From: Thermofilum sp.
Lineage (GTDB): Archaea; Thermoproteota; Thermoprotei; Thermofilales; Thermofilaceae
Assembly: GCA_020832965.1 (NCBI GenBank)
Contig: JAJHRM010000112.1
Coordinates: forward strand, 1-8,222
Length of the DNA stretch: 8,222 nt
Direction: 5' to 3'
Notes under the pieces: model-generated
The model's input: the letters and a program-made list of their open reading frames with translations, nothing else
Told to the model about the DNA's origin: nothing
Databases searched by the model: none
Program-made: the position numbers and the translations under genes
Shown: piece after piece, positions 1 to 6,431 of the stretch
Position numbering within the stretch: position 1 is the first letter of the stretch
Layout: each line of letters begins with the position of its first letter

Positions 1-188
1 GCTTCGCGTGTGAGCCGCACGACCTCGATTGCGTTGCGAGAGCTTTAGAAAAAATCTTTGACGAAAGCATTATGGAAAGCATCAGGGCTAATGTCCTTCG
101 CGTAAGACCCCTTATCGATAGGCGCCGAGCTGCGGAGAAGCTGTACAGTTTGCTTCGCGAACTGCTGGAGCCCAAGCAGGACGCTTAA
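1..188 (+). CDS. C-terminal end of a probable GT4 glycosyltransferase (5' end outside window)
   Basis: The frame starting at base 3 is open from the window edge to the TAA at 186-188, giving the last 61 residues of a protein that begins upstream. It opens with FACEPHDLDCVARALEKIFD, which resembles the segment after the nucleotide-binding core of GT4 (GT-B fold) glycosyltransferases: a P-x-D stretch followed by a helix of the 'ALARAIEKIL' type. A charged helical tail with LIDRRRAAEKLYSLLREL follows. Such enzymes move a sugar from a nucleotide or lipid donor at the cytoplasmic membrane face. The catalytic EX7E region would lie upstream and cannot be seen, so the family call rests on tail style and on the glycan neighbours. 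The next ORF begins only 3 bases after the stop, as expected in an operon. Another helical C-terminus is possible. Confidence 0.6.
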   Translation, partial: FACEPHDLDCVARALEKIFDESIMESIRANVLRVRPLIDRRRAAEKLYSLLRELLEPKQDA

Positions 189-191
189 CCC

Positions 192-476
192 ATGAGCAAG
201 GGAGGAGCGTTCGGCTCTGTGGTGCGCGTTGTTGTGAGAAGCGAGACCTTGCTAGTGACACTGGCAATTTTGCTTGCATCATTGCTATCCTTCGTTGTTG
301 CCACCCACATCTATTACTCATGGCCCGAAAAACTGGTGATGCACTCCTCGCTGATCGCGTTTTCTTTTTTCATCCTGTTCGGAGGCCTGGTAGGCAGTTC
401 CATATCCTGCTGCGCACGCTCTTTCGCTAATTTTATCTTTTTACCTACTGTTAAAAACGAAAATTATGAAAATTAG
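192..476 (+). CDS. Small two-span membrane protein, probably a truncated chimeric ORF
   Basis: This 94-residue ORF starts with ATG 3 bases after the preceding stop, so it is probably translationally coupled; I see no clear Shine-Dalgarno site. Two hydrophobic segments are visible, about residues 19-41 (LLVTLAILLASLLSFVVATH region) and about 53-72 (SLIAFSFFILFGGLVGSSIS), joined by a loop containing YYSWPEKL. I do not recognise the family. The DNA is about 47-57% GC up to about base 427 and then turns abruptly AT-rich. The last ~16 residues (NFIFLPTVKNENYEN) lie in that AT-rich DNA, where a different frame carries the glycosyltransferase pseudogene. The natural protein was therefore probably longer, and about the first 78 residues are what remains of it, followed by an accidental out-of-frame tail. 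Alternatively it is a genuine short membrane protein. Function is unknown. Confidence 0.5.
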   Translation: MSKGGAFGSVVRVVVRSETLLVTLAILLASLLSFVVATHIYYSWPEKLVMHSSLIAFSFFILFGGLVGSSISCCARSFANFIFLPTVKNENYEN

Positions 477-1352
477 ACCAATTATATATGCTAGGAATTC
501 ACGTTTGGGTTTAGGATTAGTTGAGTTTCCAGAGGTAGCTCAAAGATGCGTAATTAAGATTCCTGAAATCTTTGAAGATGAAGTACATATATCTTTGATT
601 ATTAAAAATTGATAGCATTTTATGATCGAAGGGTAATAAGCAGAGCACGGATAGTCGCATTTCTGAGCCCTCTTCTGTATATGAATTTCCTTAAAAAGAT
701 ATGCTTAAAAACCACTAGGAAAGGTGATCTTTCTGCCAGCTGGTATAGATTATGAACAAATAACTCGAATAGAGAAAAATGCTAAGTCGAGTGAAGAAGA
801 ATTAAAAAATTGTTTTCTAGGAAGTCTTGCTTGGTGGCAGGGAGTAGACATCTTAGTAAAGGCTGTTGCGTTCTTAAAGAAGAAGTTTCCCGAGCTACGT
901 GATAAAATTAAGCTCGAGATAATAGGCGACGGACCACAAAGGGCTTTAATAGACCGTTGATGCAAGGCTCTCAGGGTAAACTGCGAAATCACGGGCTACC
1001 TGCCACACGAAGAAGCACTAAAGAGGTTATCCAGTTGCGGAGTCCTCGTATTGCCTAGGAGAAGGTCTAGCACCACAGAGGCTGTTATACCACCGAAAGT
1101 TATTGAAGCATGGGCTTTAGGTATCCCAGTAGTTGTAACACGGCATCAGGTTTTCGAGTATTATGGCTTAAAAACATGGAAGATTTAATGTACTGCGAGC
1201 CAACTCCAGAAAGTGTTGCTGATACTATAGGAAAAGTTTTGCTTTCAGAGGAAATTCGTAAAAATCTTAGTAGGAAAGGTCCCATTATAGCTCAAAAGTT
1301 TGATTACTGTAAATTTGTTAAAAGTCTATTAGAAATAAACAAAAACCTTTGA
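428..1352 (+). pseudogene. Degraded GT4 glycosyltransferase: N-terminus missing, three frameshifts, one in-frame stop
   Basis: One GT4-like protein can be followed through shifting frames. Frame 1 from about 428 gives IIYARNSRLGLGLVEFPEVA. At the A5 run 604-608 it moves to frame 3 (RRVISRARIVAFLSPLLY). Near 720-724 it returns to frame 1 with IFLPAGIDYE, LGSLAWWQGVDILVKA and LEIIGDGPQRALI. TGA at 958-960 interrupts, then EITGYLPHEEALKRL and PPKVIEAWALGIPVVVT follow in the same frame. At the A5 run 1170-1174 the sense moves to frame 3 (NMEDLMYCEPTPESVADTI), ending with TGA at 1350-1352. The order matches a GT-B C-terminal half: donor-domain start, GDGP loop, GYLPHEE helix, E-rich acceptor loop, tail. 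About 300 residues survive, against roughly 350-400 for the family; the N-terminal acceptor domain is largely gone. The two A5 sites fit loss of one A, and 723-724 fits gain of one G. It is probably non-functional and leaves only fragments open. Confidence 0.8.
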
Positions 1353-1353
1353 T

Positions 1354-1358
1354 TAGGT
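1354..1358 (+). promoter_or_regulatory. Weak Shine-Dalgarno site for the GT-C gene
   Basis: TAGGT lies about 6 bases upstream of the ATG at 1365 and can pair with the CACCT core of an archaeal 16S rRNA 3' end. It supports the choice of ATG 1365, which lies 12 bases after the stop of the preceding pseudogene. The match is short, so this is a modest indication. Confidence 0.4.
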
Positions 1359-1364
1359 AATACC

Positions 1365-3995
1365 ATGCACTTGCTTGGTGAGTTTTTGGTCTCAATATTA
1401 AGGTTTATCGGAGGTATAGTTTATTTTTTCATATTACCTGGAGTTCTTCTCAAAATTAGCTACTTTAAGAAAGTTCCTATGCTTTTGTCTCCTATTCTAG
1501 GCTTGTTATTACAGGTTTATAATATGTTTTCACTTTGGATTGTATATATTGTTTTAGGAAAGCAACCCCTTAATATTGCATTATTGTTAACTTTAATTAC
1601 ATTAGGTGAAATTGTAAGCTTAGTTTTACTTATTAGCAGTAAACATTCCAGTAAGTATTATATAAAGTATTATCGAAACTTTTTGAAGTTTTCTTCTGTC
1701 GATAAATATTTAATGATTTCAATTGCAATTTACTTGCTACTAGCATTATATTGGCAACGATTCGCAACCGAGCCTCATTCGGATGGTGCAATTTATCTAG
1801 ATATTGCGCGAAATATAGTTGAAAAGGGTGTTTTTCAGAGTAATATAATTCTCCTGCCAAATGATTGGAGATATGTTATATTTTCAACAGGATTTAGCTA
1901 CGATATTCACTCTGTAGGATATTTTTGTTTTGCAGTATTTTTTACTTTTGGAGGTGTAAGTTTGCAAATAGCTCAAATAGCATTGATATTTCAAGGTATG
2001 CTTATTATTCTTATTCTTTTTGAATTGTGTAAAAAAGTTTTTAATGTAAATATTGCAAGATTAAGTGCGATAATATTATCTATTCACCCGGAATTTATAA
2101 CCCACGTTGTTTTAGTTGGCGGTCCTGAGATACCAAGTATATTATTCTTATTGCTTACTTATTATATGATTGTGCTTTCAATTGAGGATAAGCAAAATTG
2201 TCTTAAATATTCTGTTATCGGAGCCTTTTCAATGTTCTTAACATGGTTTAGCTGGTATTTTAATTTTTATATATTCTTTGCACAAATACCCTTTTTATAT
2301 CTATATGTTAGTCATAAAAATTCAGATTTTAAAGTTAGAAATTTTGCTGCTATTCTTATGCTACTAGCATATTTTATCTTTGATTACAGAATCATAGAAA
2401 ACTTACCTTATTTATATTTAAAGCATCCATTTCCAATAGCGTTAATTGTTTTCTTTTTCCTTTTACGAACCAATGTTCTGAAGAAAATGTCATTTAGCTT
2501 AAAATTATTCTTTACATTTATTTTATCTATACTTTCTTTATTCTCTATTTATGCAGTAGTATTTCAATCCTCTCCAACTCATAGGCAATATCACAGTCAA
2601 TTATCAGAACCTAGTGCATTCCTGAAGCTTCAAGCTCAAAGAGATTTAAAAATATTGTTTACAAGACCATTTAATTTAGAATATGTAAATAACTATTACC
2701 AGATGTATAGGGAAGGGTTTGAATCTTACATTGGTAGTTTACTCATTGTTTTAAGTATATTATCAATTATTAGATTTCGATTAATTAAAGAAATTTTGTT
2801 ATTCTGGACTTTTCCACTCTTTCATTTCTTACTATGGATCTTATTTAGCACCATAGAAGTATTGCAAGCTAGGTATCTTCTTTCGTGCTTTATATTCTAT
2901 GTGATATTAACTGCTATATCTCTTCAGACCTTTATTCCAATGACAAAGAGGAGATCTATTAAGTTAATTATCCGAACTTTTATTCCAACAGCTTCTATTA
3001 AGTTAATTATTCGGACCTTTATTCCAATGGCAAGGAGGGATTCTATTAAGTTAATTACCTTGCTTATTTTACTTTTGTCGATATCGTATTCTATTTATAA
3101 TCTTTATCCTAATTTTGAGCAAATTTTGAACTCTTGGAAATATAGCGAGAATTTTGGCTGGACACCAGCTATTAATTGGATAAAAAAATTCATCCCACAA
3201 GATGCCGTGCTTTTAACTAGGTCCTCAAGTTATTTCGCCTGGTATACAGGTAGACGGGTTGCACACTTAGATATTGGATTTAACGTCTTTCCCACCGATC
3301 AAATATCCGAGCCTCAGTTAGTTGATCTTATTAGATTATATAAAGCTAATTATCTGATTATAGAGCGACGAACTACTTGGATTTTTCCATATCTTTCCTC
3401 TTTGCTTGTGCATCACACTTCATTTCTTGGTGCAAACATTGTTTTTAAAGACAATAACGTTGTCATCTATAATGTTACGAATATAGCATACGGTAGTCCT
3501 CGTTCCGTTGCAATATATACACTTCACGATATGGAAACGTTAAATTACTGGTATCCGAATCTATATTATGGGAATGCTTTTCTTAGTTTAGACAATGAAA
3601 TTAAAAAAAATGGTAACTATTCGATCAAATTTACCCAATTCTTGGCTTCGGGTAGAACACAGGCATGTATTTTCTTAAGTGAGAATCATTTTATGAATTT
3701 ATCTGATTATGATTATCTGTCTTTTTATGTAAAGTCTTTACATAACTGCTCCGTAATTGTAGCATTGATAACTGACCCATATAATTATTTTATTACACCT
3801 AAAATTAGTATTACAAGTGGAAATTTTAGTCATGTGCTGGTTTCAATCAAAGTTTTAAGAAGTGTAGGTAGACCACTACTGAGCAATATTACACGTATCC
3901 AAGTTTGCTTTGGCGATTTATCGGTAAATAAATCATATACTTTTTGGATTGATGGGCCTCTCTTATTGGAAAAAATTACTTATGATTATCCTTAA
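1365..3995 (+). CDS. Polytopic GT-C glycosyltransferase (GT39/ArnT/PMT-like) with C-terminal carbohydrate-binding-like domain
   Basis: The 876-residue product has three parts. Residues 1-580 are a polytopic membrane region with many hydrophobic segments. Its first large loop carries EPHSDGAIYLDIARN (136-150), the acidic loop motif typical of GT-C enzymes of the PMT/ArnT type, with D140 and D146 as candidate catalytic or metal residues. Residues ~595-705 are a soluble segment (WIKKFIPQDAVLL, then YFAWYTGRRVAHLDIG) of the kind that follows the membrane domain in this group. Residues ~711-870 look like a beta-sandwich of galactose-binding or CBM type (NGNYSIKF, LSDYDYLSFYVKS, ITRIQVCF, FWIDGPLLLE). 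Such enzymes transfer sugar from polyprenyl-phosphate donors on the outer face; acceptor and sugar are unknown. I see no WWDYG motif, so an AglB oligosaccharyltransferase is unlikely. The frame is intact despite A7 and A8 runs. The gene is very AT-rich compared with its neighbours and was probably acquired by transfer. Confidence 0.8.
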   Translation: MHLLGEFLVSILRFIGGIVYFFILPGVLLKISYFKKVPMLLSPILGLLLQVYNMFSLWIVYIVLGKQPLNIALLLTLITLGEIVSLVLLISSKHSSKYYIKYYRNFLKFSSVDKYLMISIAIYLLLALYWQRFATEPHSDGAIYLDIARNIVEKGVFQSNIILLPNDWRYVIFSTGFSYDIHSVGYFCFAVFFTFGGVSLQIAQIALIFQGMLIILILFELCKKVFNVNIARLSAIILSIHPEFITHVVLVGGPEIPSILFLLLTYYMIVLSIEDKQNCLKYSVIGAFSMFLTWFSWYFNFYIFFAQIPFLYLYVSHKNSDFKVRNFAAILMLLAYFIFDYRIIENLPYLYLKHPFPIALIVFFFLLRTNVLKKMSFSLKLFFTFILSILSLFSIYAVVFQSSPTHRQYHSQLSEPSAFLKLQAQRDLKILFTRPFNLEYVNNYYQMYREGFESYIGSLLIVLSILSIIRFRLIKEILLFWTFPLFHFLLWILFSTIEVLQARYLLSCFIFYVILTAISLQTFIPMTKRRSIKLIIRTFIPTASIKLIIRTFIPMARRDSIKLITLLILLLSISYSIYNLYPNFEQILNSWKYSENFGWTPAINWIKKFIPQDAVLLTRSSSYFAWYTGRRVAHLDIGFNVFPTDQISEPQLVDLIRLYKANYLIIERRTTWIFPYLSSLLVHHTSFLGANIVFKDNNVVIYNVTNIAYGSPRSVAIYTLHDMETLNYWYPNLYYGNAFLSLDNEIKKNGNYSIKFTQFLASGRTQACIFLSENHFMNLSDYDYLSFYVKSLHNCSVIVALITDPYNYFITPKISITSGNFSHVLVSIKVLRSVGRPLLSNITRIQVCFGDLSVNKSYTFWIDGPLLLEKITYDYP
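2931..3059 (+). repeat. Three imperfect in-frame tandem repeats inside the GT-C gene
   Basis: Units begin at 2931, 2979 and 3018 (48, 39 and ~42 bases). They encode FIPMTKRRSIKLIIRT, FIPTASIKLIIRT and FIPMARRDSIKLIT, residues 523-564. The middle copy lacks three residues of the basic stretch. All spacings are multiples of three, so the frame is kept. They fall between two hydrophobic segments of the membrane region, in a basic loop that is presumably cytoplasmic. Recent slippage or unequal recombination is the simplest origin. Confidence 0.85.
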
Positions 3996-3997
3996 TA

Positions 3998-4003
3998 GGA
4001 GGG
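3998..4003 (+). promoter_or_regulatory. Strong Shine-Dalgarno site before a truncated gene
   Basis: GGAGGG, extended by ATGAT, is close to the archaeal consensus GGAGGTGAT. It lies 7 bases upstream of ATG 4011 and just after the GT-C stop. It is the best ribosome binding site in the window, yet it serves only a 57-codon remnant, which indicates that a complete gene once began here. Confidence 0.75.
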
Positions 4004-4010
4004 ATGATTT

Positions 4011-4184
4011 ATGCATAGTGAGAGGTTGGTGATGGAATTGAAGATTCTTATTGTTTCGGTTAGTTATCCTTCTGAAGTTGACGAGCATACTTTTGGCTTT
4101 AATAAAGTATGGTCACAACACATGCATGCATTAGTCCCGTCACATAGTGCGCTAGAGCTAAGGTCTTGCTCGAGCAGTCGCTAA
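4011..4184 (+). pseudogene. 5' remnant of a GT4-type glycosyltransferase
   Basis: The ORF encodes 57 residues starting MHSERLVMELKILIVSVSYP and continuing SEVDEHTFGFNKVWSQHMHAL. The beta strand KILIVSVSYP followed by a helix is the usual first Rossmann element of a GT-B glycosyltransferase. It aligns by eye with the start of the complete gene downstream (MNVLVISAMVGRSPREITYS, then FVFDEVVRLAKRG). After about residue 41 the GT likeness stops and the composition changes from AT-rich to about 50% GC. The remaining residues to TAA 4182-4184 (VPSHSALELRSCSSSR) look like chance reading of other DNA. The gene is therefore cut at about 4130-4140. It could be an independent GT or the missing front half of the pseudogene at 428-1352. 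A functional peptide is unlikely. Confidence 0.7.
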
Positions 4185-4294
4185 ACGTTTACTCAGAGTG
4201 GGAATCGGTGCCTCTGTTTTGGAAACATTTACATTCAAGACCTCGCGCTAACGGTACTTGCACTGTGCAGCAGCAAGCTTCCGAAGTTCCTTAA
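4148..4294 (+). other. Short open stretch without a start, possible 3' remnant of an interrupted gene
   Basis: Between the TAG at 4145-4147 and the TAA at 4292-4294 one frame stays open for 48 codons. It reads CARAKVLLEQSLNVYSEWES and then VPLFWKHLHSRPRANGTC. It has no ATG; GTG and TTG codons are present. Composition matches the flanking chromosome and not the AT-rich block. It sits just inside the right edge of that block, so it could be the tail of the gene cut at 192-~427 on the left edge. I recognise no family, and a 48-codon open frame can arise by chance. The rest of the gap to 4312 shows no clear TATA box, RNA gene or repeat. Confidence 0.2.
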
Positions 4295-4311
4295 GAGAAG
4301 CGCAGGAAGCC

Positions 4312-5526
4312 ATGAACGTGCTCGTGATCTCAGCCATGGTGGGTAGGAGTCCGCGGGAAATCACTTACAGCTTCGTTTTTGACGAAGTTGTCCGTCTGGC
4401 GAAGCGAGGTTTGAACGTGTCGGTTGCGCGCTTCAGGTTTGAGGGTGATGCGAGGGCATACGGTGTCAAATTTCACGATGTGCGTAGGAGCCAAATGCTC
4501 ACTCTTTTTCTGAGATTGAACAAGATCGCGTTCTTTCCCATCAACGCTTTACTGCGCTCGCCGCTCACACTCTATTCGGAACTGCTTTACAGCAAGCACA
4601 TCGAAGATCTCATAGAGAAGCTTGAGCCAGACCTGCTACACGCCCACTTCGCCTACCCGGAAGGCTGGGCCGCTTACTTAGCTAAGGTTGGGCTCAGGCA
4701 GCGCATACCCTTAGTTGTTACTCTCCATGGTTACGATATTCTCGTCGAGCCATCCGTAGGGTATGGGATTAGGTTAAGCAAGCGTTACGAAGCGCTGGTA
4801 AAGAAGGTTTTGAATGCTGCAAACGCAATAATCGTTGCTAGCAGAGCAGTTTTCAACGAGGCTGCAAGCTTAGTAAAAGACGTAGGGAAAATTCACCTGA
4901 TTTCTAATGGGGTTGATACGAAAAGATTTAACCCTGCGCTAAATGGTAATATCATAAGGAAGCGGTTTGCCGTCGAAGATAAGCAAGTAATCTTTACTTT
5001 AAGGCATCACAGTCCGCGGTACGGTATAACTTATTTGCTTTTAGCCGCTAAGCTGGTTTTGGACAAGAGGAAGGATGTTGCATTTATCATAGGTGGGAGC
5101 GGTCCTTTACTAGACTACCATAAGATGCTTACGAGAAGATTGGGTATTTCATCATATGTACTTTTCACCGGCAGAATCCCTCAAGAAGAACTTCCCCTTT
5201 ACTACGCGGCGAGCGACGTTGTCGTTGTTCCTTCGTTGCAGGAGGCTTGGGGTCTCGTGGCGACGGAGGCTATGGCTTGCGGTAAGCCGGTGGTCGCGAG
5301 CAGGGTAGGCGGGCTTCCGGATCAGGTTATCGACGGCTACAACGGCTTCCTCGTCCCGCCGAGGGATCCCAAAGCGCTGGCGGATAGGATCCTGTATCTT
5401 CTGGAGAATCCTTCGGAAGCGAGAAGGATGGGTCTTAATGGGAGAAAGCTAGCTGAAGAGCAATTTGATATAGAAAAAAGAGTTGATAAGATAGTGAAGC
5501 TTTACCAAGAGCTCGTTAATGGATGA
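4312..5526 (+). CDS. GT4 family glycosyltransferase
   Basis: The 404-residue product has the normal length for a complete GT-B retaining glycosyltransferase, acting at the cytoplasmic membrane face on a lipid-linked or nascent glycan. The N-terminal domain begins MNVLVISAM, with HAHFAYPEGWAAYLA (110-124) and VVTLHGYD (135-142). The linker to the donor domain has LISNGVDTKRFNP (197-208). The donor domain has IIGGSGP (259-265), LFTGRIPQEELPLYYAASDV (284-303) and the EX7E signature with E311 and E319 (EAWGLVATEAMACGKPVVAS), followed by GYNGFLVPPRDP (342-353). I chose ATG 4312 because strand beta-1 starts there. A TTG start at 4258 would add 18 residues (MHCAAASFRSSL...) that do not fit the fold. 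The stop overlaps the next start as ATGA. GC falls to about 37-47% around 4921-5160 and rises to about 65% near 5281-5340. Donor and acceptor sugars cannot be told. Confidence 0.93.
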   Translation: MNVLVISAMVGRSPREITYSFVFDEVVRLAKRGLNVSVARFRFEGDARAYGVKFHDVRRSQMLTLFLRLNKIAFFPINALLRSPLTLYSELLYSKHIEDLIEKLEPDLLHAHFAYPEGWAAYLAKVGLRQRIPLVVTLHGYDILVEPSVGYGIRLSKRYEALVKKVLNAANAIIVASRAVFNEAASLVKDVGKIHLISNGVDTKRFNPALNGNIIRKRFAVEDKQVIFTLRHHSPRYGITYLLLAAKLVLDKRKDVAFIIGGSGPLLDYHKMLTRRLGISSYVLFTGRIPQEELPLYYAASDVVVVPSLQEAWGLVATEAMACGKPVVASRVGGLPDQVIDGYNGFLVPPRDPKALADRILYLLENPSEARRMGLNGRKLAEEQFDIEKRVDKIVKLYQELVNG

Positions 5527-6407
5527 GGAAAATATCGTCTAAGCTCTTCAATAGGTTTTTCATTTGGCTGAAGATTCTGAAGGCTTTTAGAGGTCTTACT
5601 CTGAAAAGCGTGTTTAACTTGCTACTTTCAGCTCTTTGCGATACTCTTCTTTACGCGTTTACCGGTGCGAGCATTAACCCGAGGCTCCTGCTGAAGGGGC
5701 TTTTCTTTTTTAAAGCTAAGGGGTTGGGGATCGTTGCTGTGAGAGGCGGTACCGATGATCTTTACAACTTGCTTCCTGGTCGTGAGGGTGATGTGGAGGT
5801 TTACATTGAGTCCCACTTAGCGGAAGGCTTCGTGTTTGTCGACGTAGGAGCGAACGTCGGCTATTACACCTTAAAGGCCTCGAAGTTGGTGGGGGCGGCA
5901 GGTCGCGTTTACGCGATCGAGCCGGTTCCCTCCACAGCAGCCGTTCTCAGAGCTAACGTTAGGCTTAACGATTGCAGCAACGTAGTAATACACGAGGTAG
6001 CAGCTTGGTCCGCTCGCGGGAAGTTGACGTTGAGCGTTCCAGGGTCGTTATACGGCTTAGCTTCTGTGACAAAGGAGGGACAAGGCGCTGTTACAGTGGA
6101 GGCATTAACGCTAGATGAGCTTCTGCGCGGCGAGAATCGCGTAGACCTCATTAAAATCGATGTTGAGGGCGCAGAGCTGGAAGTGCTAAGGGGCGCTCAG
6201 AGCGTGCTCCGTAAAGCGCGATACGTTGTGCTCGAGCTCTCGCGTAACGCTCGCGAAGTTTTACACATACTGCGAGGAGCTGGGTTCGCGTGTAAGAAGG
6301 CTCGCTTTACCATTTACGTTTTATGCGAACGGCGAGAGCCTAGGAGCTGCCCACAAGAGTACTCACCCATGTCGGGCTTGCCAACAAGTGAAAATCGTAA
6401 TGGATAG
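5523..6407 (+). CDS. FkbM family S-adenosylmethionine-dependent methyltransferase
   Basis: The 294-residue protein carries the class I methyltransferase fold of the FkbM family, which usually O-methylates sugar hydroxyls in glycans. Motif I is VDVGANVGYYT (106-116), the SAM-binding loop. The ribose-binding acidic residue is E133 in VYAIEPVPSTAAVLRANV. The family-typical IKIDVEGAELEVLRGA is at 210-225, followed by VVLELSRNA. About 90 residues before motif I form a basic and partly hydrophobic lead-in, perhaps for membrane or substrate contact. The tail after about residue 270 (REPRSCPQEYSPMSG) is low in structure and looks like a recent extension. Its ATG overlaps the TGA of the upstream GT4 gene (ATGA), so the two are translationally coupled and probably act on the same glycan. 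No separate Shine-Dalgarno site is visible. The position methylated is unknown. Confidence 0.92.
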   Translation: MRKISSKLFNRFFIWLKILKAFRGLTLKSVFNLLLSALCDTLLYAFTGASINPRLLLKGLFFFKAKGLGIVAVRGGTDDLYNLLPGREGDVEVYIESHLAEGFVFVDVGANVGYYTLKASKLVGAAGRVYAIEPVPSTAAVLRANVRLNDCSNVVIHEVAAWSARGKLTLSVPGSLYGLASVTKEGQGAVTVEALTLDELLRGENRVDLIKIDVEGAELEVLRGAQSVLRKARYVVLELSRNAREVLHILRGAGFACKKARFTIYVLCERREPRSCPQEYSPMSGLPTSENRNG

Positions 6408-6420
6408 TTAAAATAAAATA
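6408..6420 (+). promoter_or_regulatory. Possible archaeal TATA box for the wecC-wecB pair
   Basis: The 24-base gap before ATG 6432 starts with an uninterrupted A/T stretch (TTAAAATAAAATA) in otherwise GC-richer DNA. No Shine-Dalgarno site precedes the ATG, which fits a leaderless mRNA starting at or near it. The box centre is about 18-22 bases upstream, slightly closer than the usual 26, so transcription might begin a few bases inside the gene or the box may be a chance match. Confidence 0.4.
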
Positions 6421-6431
6421 AACAAGATCCT

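Noticed and set aside
431..443. T-rich run as an archaeal terminator
   Set aside because: It coincides with the AT-rich start of the pseudogene and encodes hydrophobic residues there; composition alone explains it.
958..960. TGA as selenocysteine or other recoding in the GT gene
   Set aside because: No SECIS-like structure was apparent, GT4 enzymes are not selenoproteins, and three further lesions in the same gene point to decay.
1365..3995. AglB/STT3 oligosaccharyltransferase for the large membrane protein
   Set aside because: Overall shape is similar, with a W-x-x-A-x-x-W-I segment before the soluble part, but no WWDYG motif is present where expected; RSSSYFAWYTGRR stands there instead.
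4122..4131. Palindrome ATGCATGCAT near the right breakpoint
   Set aside because: Only 10 bases, has no matching copy at the left edge, and is within the truncated coding sequence; not good evidence of an attachment or recombinase site.
4258..4311. TTG start at 4258 for the GT4 gene
   Set aside because: The extra 18 residues do not fit the GT-B N-terminal strand; ATG 4312 opens directly with it.
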